Origin: UBA4744 sp963717135
GTDB lineage: Bacteria; Actinomycetota; Acidimicrobiia; Spongiisociales; UBA4744
Reading direction: 5' to 3'
Assembly (NCBI GenBank): GCA_963717135.1
Contig: CAVQVN010000010.1
Coordinates: 124,001-188,000 of the forward strand
Length of the DNA stretch: 64,000 nt
In this document: positions 61,891 to 64,000 of the stretch, one piece after another
Position numbering within the stretch: the first letter of the stretch is position 1
Layout of the letters: each line of letters opens with the position of its first letter
Translations under genes and position numbers: made by a program
Notes under the pieces: generated by a model
The model's input: only the letters and a program-made list of their open reading frames with translations
Told to the model about the DNA's origin: nothing
The model's database searches: none

Positions 61891-63165
61891 CTATTGAGCA
61901 CCGAAACCCGACAACACCGTCCAGATGCTCCTTCCCAACACCTGAAGGTCGAGCCACAACGACATGAACTTCACGTAGTAGAGGTCGTAGGTGAGCTTCT
62001 CGATCGTGTCGGCTTCGTCGTCGGCGTAGCCGTAGTTGACCTGCGCCCAGCCGGTCAGGCCGGGTCTGATGAGGTGCCGGAAGGCATAGAACGGAATGGA
62101 CTCAGTGAAGGCTGCCACGAACTCCGGCCTTTCCGGGCGCGGCCCGACCAGGCTCAGATCGCCTCTTAACACGTTCCAGAGTTGGGGAATCTCGTCGGCG
62201 CGGAACCGGCGCAACGTTCGCCCCACCCGCGTCAGCCGATCGTCGTTGGCCTCGGCGAAACGGGGGCCGTCCGATTCGGCATCGTGCACCATGGTCCGAA
62301 ACTTGTACAGGGTGAACACTTCACCATTCCTGCCGACCCGCTGCTGCCTGAAGACGGCCCGGCCCGGAGAGTCCATCCGGATGGCGGTCCAGATGACGGA
62401 TCCCAGCACCAGCCACACGGGGAGGGTGATCAGCACCAAAATGAAATCGATGACCCGCTTGACCGGAACATAGGTTGCGGATCGTTCGAGGGGAGCGGAC
62501 AGCTCCCAGCCGTCCGCCAGGTGAACTACGGCAAACCGGCCGGTGTGTTCCTCGTAAAGGCTGGCGAGGGAGCGGATGGTGTAGCCGGCGATGTTGCTGG
62601 AGGCGACGAACTGGGCGACCCGTTCGGAGAGGACGGCCCGCAGGTCGACCGCCAGGGTCACGCCCGTTTCGAGCGGGACCGGGATCTCGTCGCTGCGCGG
62701 ATCGAGCACGTCGATCACATTGGCGTGCGCCGCCATGCGCAGATGGTCGGGGAACTGCTTCTCCCCGGTGATGAGCAGCATCGACTCGGTCCACGGCCGG
62801 GTCCGGCTGACGGCCCGGTGAAGCAGGGTGACACCCAGCATCGTCCCCGCGGTGATTCCGAGAAAGGGTCGCGACCAGTAGGTACGGAACAGCACGACGG
62901 ACAGGGCGGCCACCCCGATGGTGACCACCGTAATGGTGACCGCCCGGCCGTAGGAAGGCCGGGGAACGGAATTCCCCCAGGCGCGCAAGCTGACGTAGGA
63001 ACCTACTGCCAGACCGACAACGAGAAACCCGAGCAGAGGCCCGATGTCGGACCGCACCGTCCAGGGTAGGAGGTGGTCGAACACGATGAGGGAGGCGACC
63101 ACCGTCCCGAGGACCAGCGATGCGAAATCGAGCAGGGACGTCCGAACAAGGAAGCGCCTCCGCAT
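61891..63165 (-). CDS. Polyprenyl-phosphate sugar-phosphate transferase (WbaP/WcaJ type)
   Basis: A 424-residue enzyme that starts glycan assembly by moving a sugar-phosphate from its UDP-sugar to undecaprenyl or decaprenyl phosphate. N-terminal membrane helices (about 4 in residues 10-115) and a CoA-binding-like middle domain precede the C-terminal PF02397 catalytic part: VKRVIDFILVLITLP, RQQRVGRNGEVFTLYKFRTM, LRRFRADEIPQLWNVLRGDLSLVGPRPERPEF and RPGLTGWAQVNYGY. The catalytic Asp/Glu region and the KFRTM motif are intact. It probably begins the polymer that the ABC exporter moves outward. Confidence 0.93.
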   Translation of the reverse strand: MRRRFLVRTSLLDFASLVLGTVVASLIVFDHLLPWTVRSDIGPLLGFLVVGLAVGSYVSLRAWGNSVPRPSYGRAVTITVVTIGVAALSVVLFRTYWSRPFLGITAGTMLGVTLLHRAVSRTRPWTESMLLITGEKQFPDHLRMAAHANVIDVLDPRSDEIPVPLETGVTLAVDLRAVLSERVAQFVASSNIAGYTIRSLASLYEEHTGRFAVVHLADGWELSAPLERSATYVPVKRVIDFILVLITLPVWLVLGSVIWTAIRMDSPGRAVFRQQRVGRNGEVFTLYKFRTMVHDAESDGPRFAEANDDRLTRVGRTLRRFRADEIPQLWNVLRGDLSLVGPRPERPEFVAAFTESIPFYAFRHLIRPGLTGWAQVNYGYADDEADTIEKLTYDLYYVKFMSLWLDLQVLGRSIWTVLSGFGAQ

Positions 63166-63171
63166 GAGCGA

Positions 63172-64000
63172 TCAGCCTAGCTCTGTTCGGCGACCCATGG
63201 CAGGCCCGTGCGGCATCAGGTCGCGATCGTAGAGATCGATCCCGAACCGGGCGACCACCGAAAGGATCTCATCCACCTCCGCTCCCTCCATCTCTTTCGC
63301 CCATCGACCCAACCGGCTGGTGGAGGGAGGACCGGCCGCCTGTTCGACGCGCCGCCAGTCGTCATCATCGAGTTGCCACCCGAGATAGGCAAACAGCTTG
63401 CCGGCCTCCGCGACGGGATCAGTGACCAGGGCCTCGTACGTCACCACATGAAACATCCCGCCGACAGCCTGACGGAGGGGGACGAGATTCTCGACCGACC
63501 AGAACACCGCCCGGCGCTCGGCCTCCGATCCGAATTCCCCTTCACCGAGCCACTCGAATTGGGCCAGATGCTCCCGAACGAGCCGCCGCGAAGCGAGCAA
63601 TCCCTTCGGATCCATCGCCCATCCGGCGGTCTTCTGACTGAGGATGGTCGAACATGGATGTCGGATGATGTACACCACCTTCACGTCGGTGGTCCGGGCC
63701 AACCACCCGATCAGGAGATTGGAGCGAATCGCCTTGACGACCCGCTTGCCGGCCAGCGCATCGCGGAGATGGTCGCCGATGGTCCAATGCTCGGCTATGC
63801 CCTCGAATCCCTGGCGCGTCCAATCGTTGTCGTATCGCCCCCGATAGATGTCCTTGATCAATCTGCTCCAGCTCCGGGAGGTTTCCTCCGGGCCGAGGTA
63901 TGGACGCGTGTTGGAGTGCATCAGGTCGACCGTCGCTCGCGACAGTCGCACCCGCTCCGGGTGGAGGGGCTCGAAAACGGAGGACGTTCCCGGCACGGCC
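63172..64000 (-). CDS. Sulfotransferase (5' end beyond the window)
   Basis: The 276 residues present belong to the PAPS-dependent sulfotransferase family. The start of the 5'-phosphosulfate loop is seen as PGTSSVFEPLHPERVRLSR at the window end, and the 3'-phosphate loop as VYIIRHPCSTILSQKTAGWAM; WSVENLVPLRQAV and HVVTYEALVTDPV are also family-like. The frame continues past base 64000, so the first residues are missing only because of the edge. It would add sulfate to a sugar or lipid of the surface polymer. Overall fold identity is secure; substrate is not. Confidence 0.85.
   Translation of the reverse strand, partial: AVPGTSSVFEPLHPERVRLSRATVDLMHSNTRPYLGPEETSRSWSRLIKDIYRGRYDNDWTRQGFEGIAEHWTIGDHLRDALAGKRVVKAIRSNLLIGWLARTTDVKVVYIIRHPCSTILSQKTAGWAMDPKGLLASRRLVREHLAQFEWLGEGEFGSEAERRAVFWSVENLVPLRQAVGGMFHVVTYEALVTDPVAEAGKLFAYLGWQLDDDDWRRVEQAAGPPSTSRLGRWAKEMEGAEVDEILSVVARFGIDLYDRDLMPHGPAMGRRTELG

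Overview
The window reads as a GC-rich, densely packed actinobacterial chromosome segment. Coenzyme F420 genes (cofD, cofE), DUF3499 and DUF5719 proteins, a LytR-CpsA-Psr ligase, many GTG/TTG starts, leaderless-looking promoters and 4-bp ATGA/GTGA gene overlaps all point that way. The order secA, hpf, comF, ahcY, sugar isomerase, phosphomannomutase, DUF3499, cofD-cofE, LCP, birA, accD, accC resembles the Mycobacterium tuberculosis Rv3240c-Rv3285 stretch. S-layer-homology (SLH) repeats on surface proteins are absent from mycobacteria and suggest a deep lineage such as Acidimicrobiia; that placement is inference.

Region 1 (1-9.1 kb): secA (cut by the window edge), an HD-GYP protein, a HEAT-repeat protein, a NarL-type response regulator, the hibernation factor hpf and comF on the minus strand; then an FtsH-like membrane AAA metalloprotease with a one-base frameshift, and ahcY. 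Region 2 (9.1-26.8 kb): sugar activation and glycan genes (phosphosugar isomerase, Trm112-like protein, phosphomannomutase, several glycosyltransferases, GtrA, UDP-sugar epimerase, UDP-glucose dehydrogenase, LCP ligase), the actinobacterial block of DUF3499, thioredoxin-like, DUF5719 and giant glycosyltransferase genes, and cofD-cofE. Region 3 (26.8-36 kb): a nucleophile-less hydrolase homologue, birA, acyl-CoA carboxylase accD and accC, a B12-domain-less methylmalonyl-CoA mutase subunit and a class A penicillin-binding protein. Together birA, accD, accC and the mutase make a propionyl-CoA to succinyl-CoA route.

Region 4 (36-64 kb) is a cell-surface island: a gene under a tandem TTGATATCAA operator, a rhodanese-ThiF protein, a co-translated PGRP amidase and SpoIID/LytB pair with SLH-like repeats, an O-antigen ligase family protein, glycosyltransferases, UDP-GlcNAc 2-epimerase, a metzincin-like protease with SLH repeats, an ECF sigma factor with a DUF5667 protein, the major S-layer-type protein with SLH-like repeats, then a polymer cluster: polysaccharide pyruvyl transferase, Wzt/Wzm-type ABC exporter, several glycosyltransferases (one frameshifted into its neighbour), a polyprenyl-phosphate sugar transferase and a sulfotransferase (cut by the window end). 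The neighbouring pyruvyl transferase and SLH proteins suggest an S-layer anchored on a pyruvylated, exported glycan.

The strongest unexplained signal is a family of 7-bp-periodic repeat arrays, with a different heptamer at each locus, placed at gene 3' ends and mostly between convergent genes, where they overlap or abut the stop codons. I saw no tRNA, rRNA, CRISPR array or insertion sequence. Apart from the sites listed, no gene-free stretch exceeds about 200 bp.
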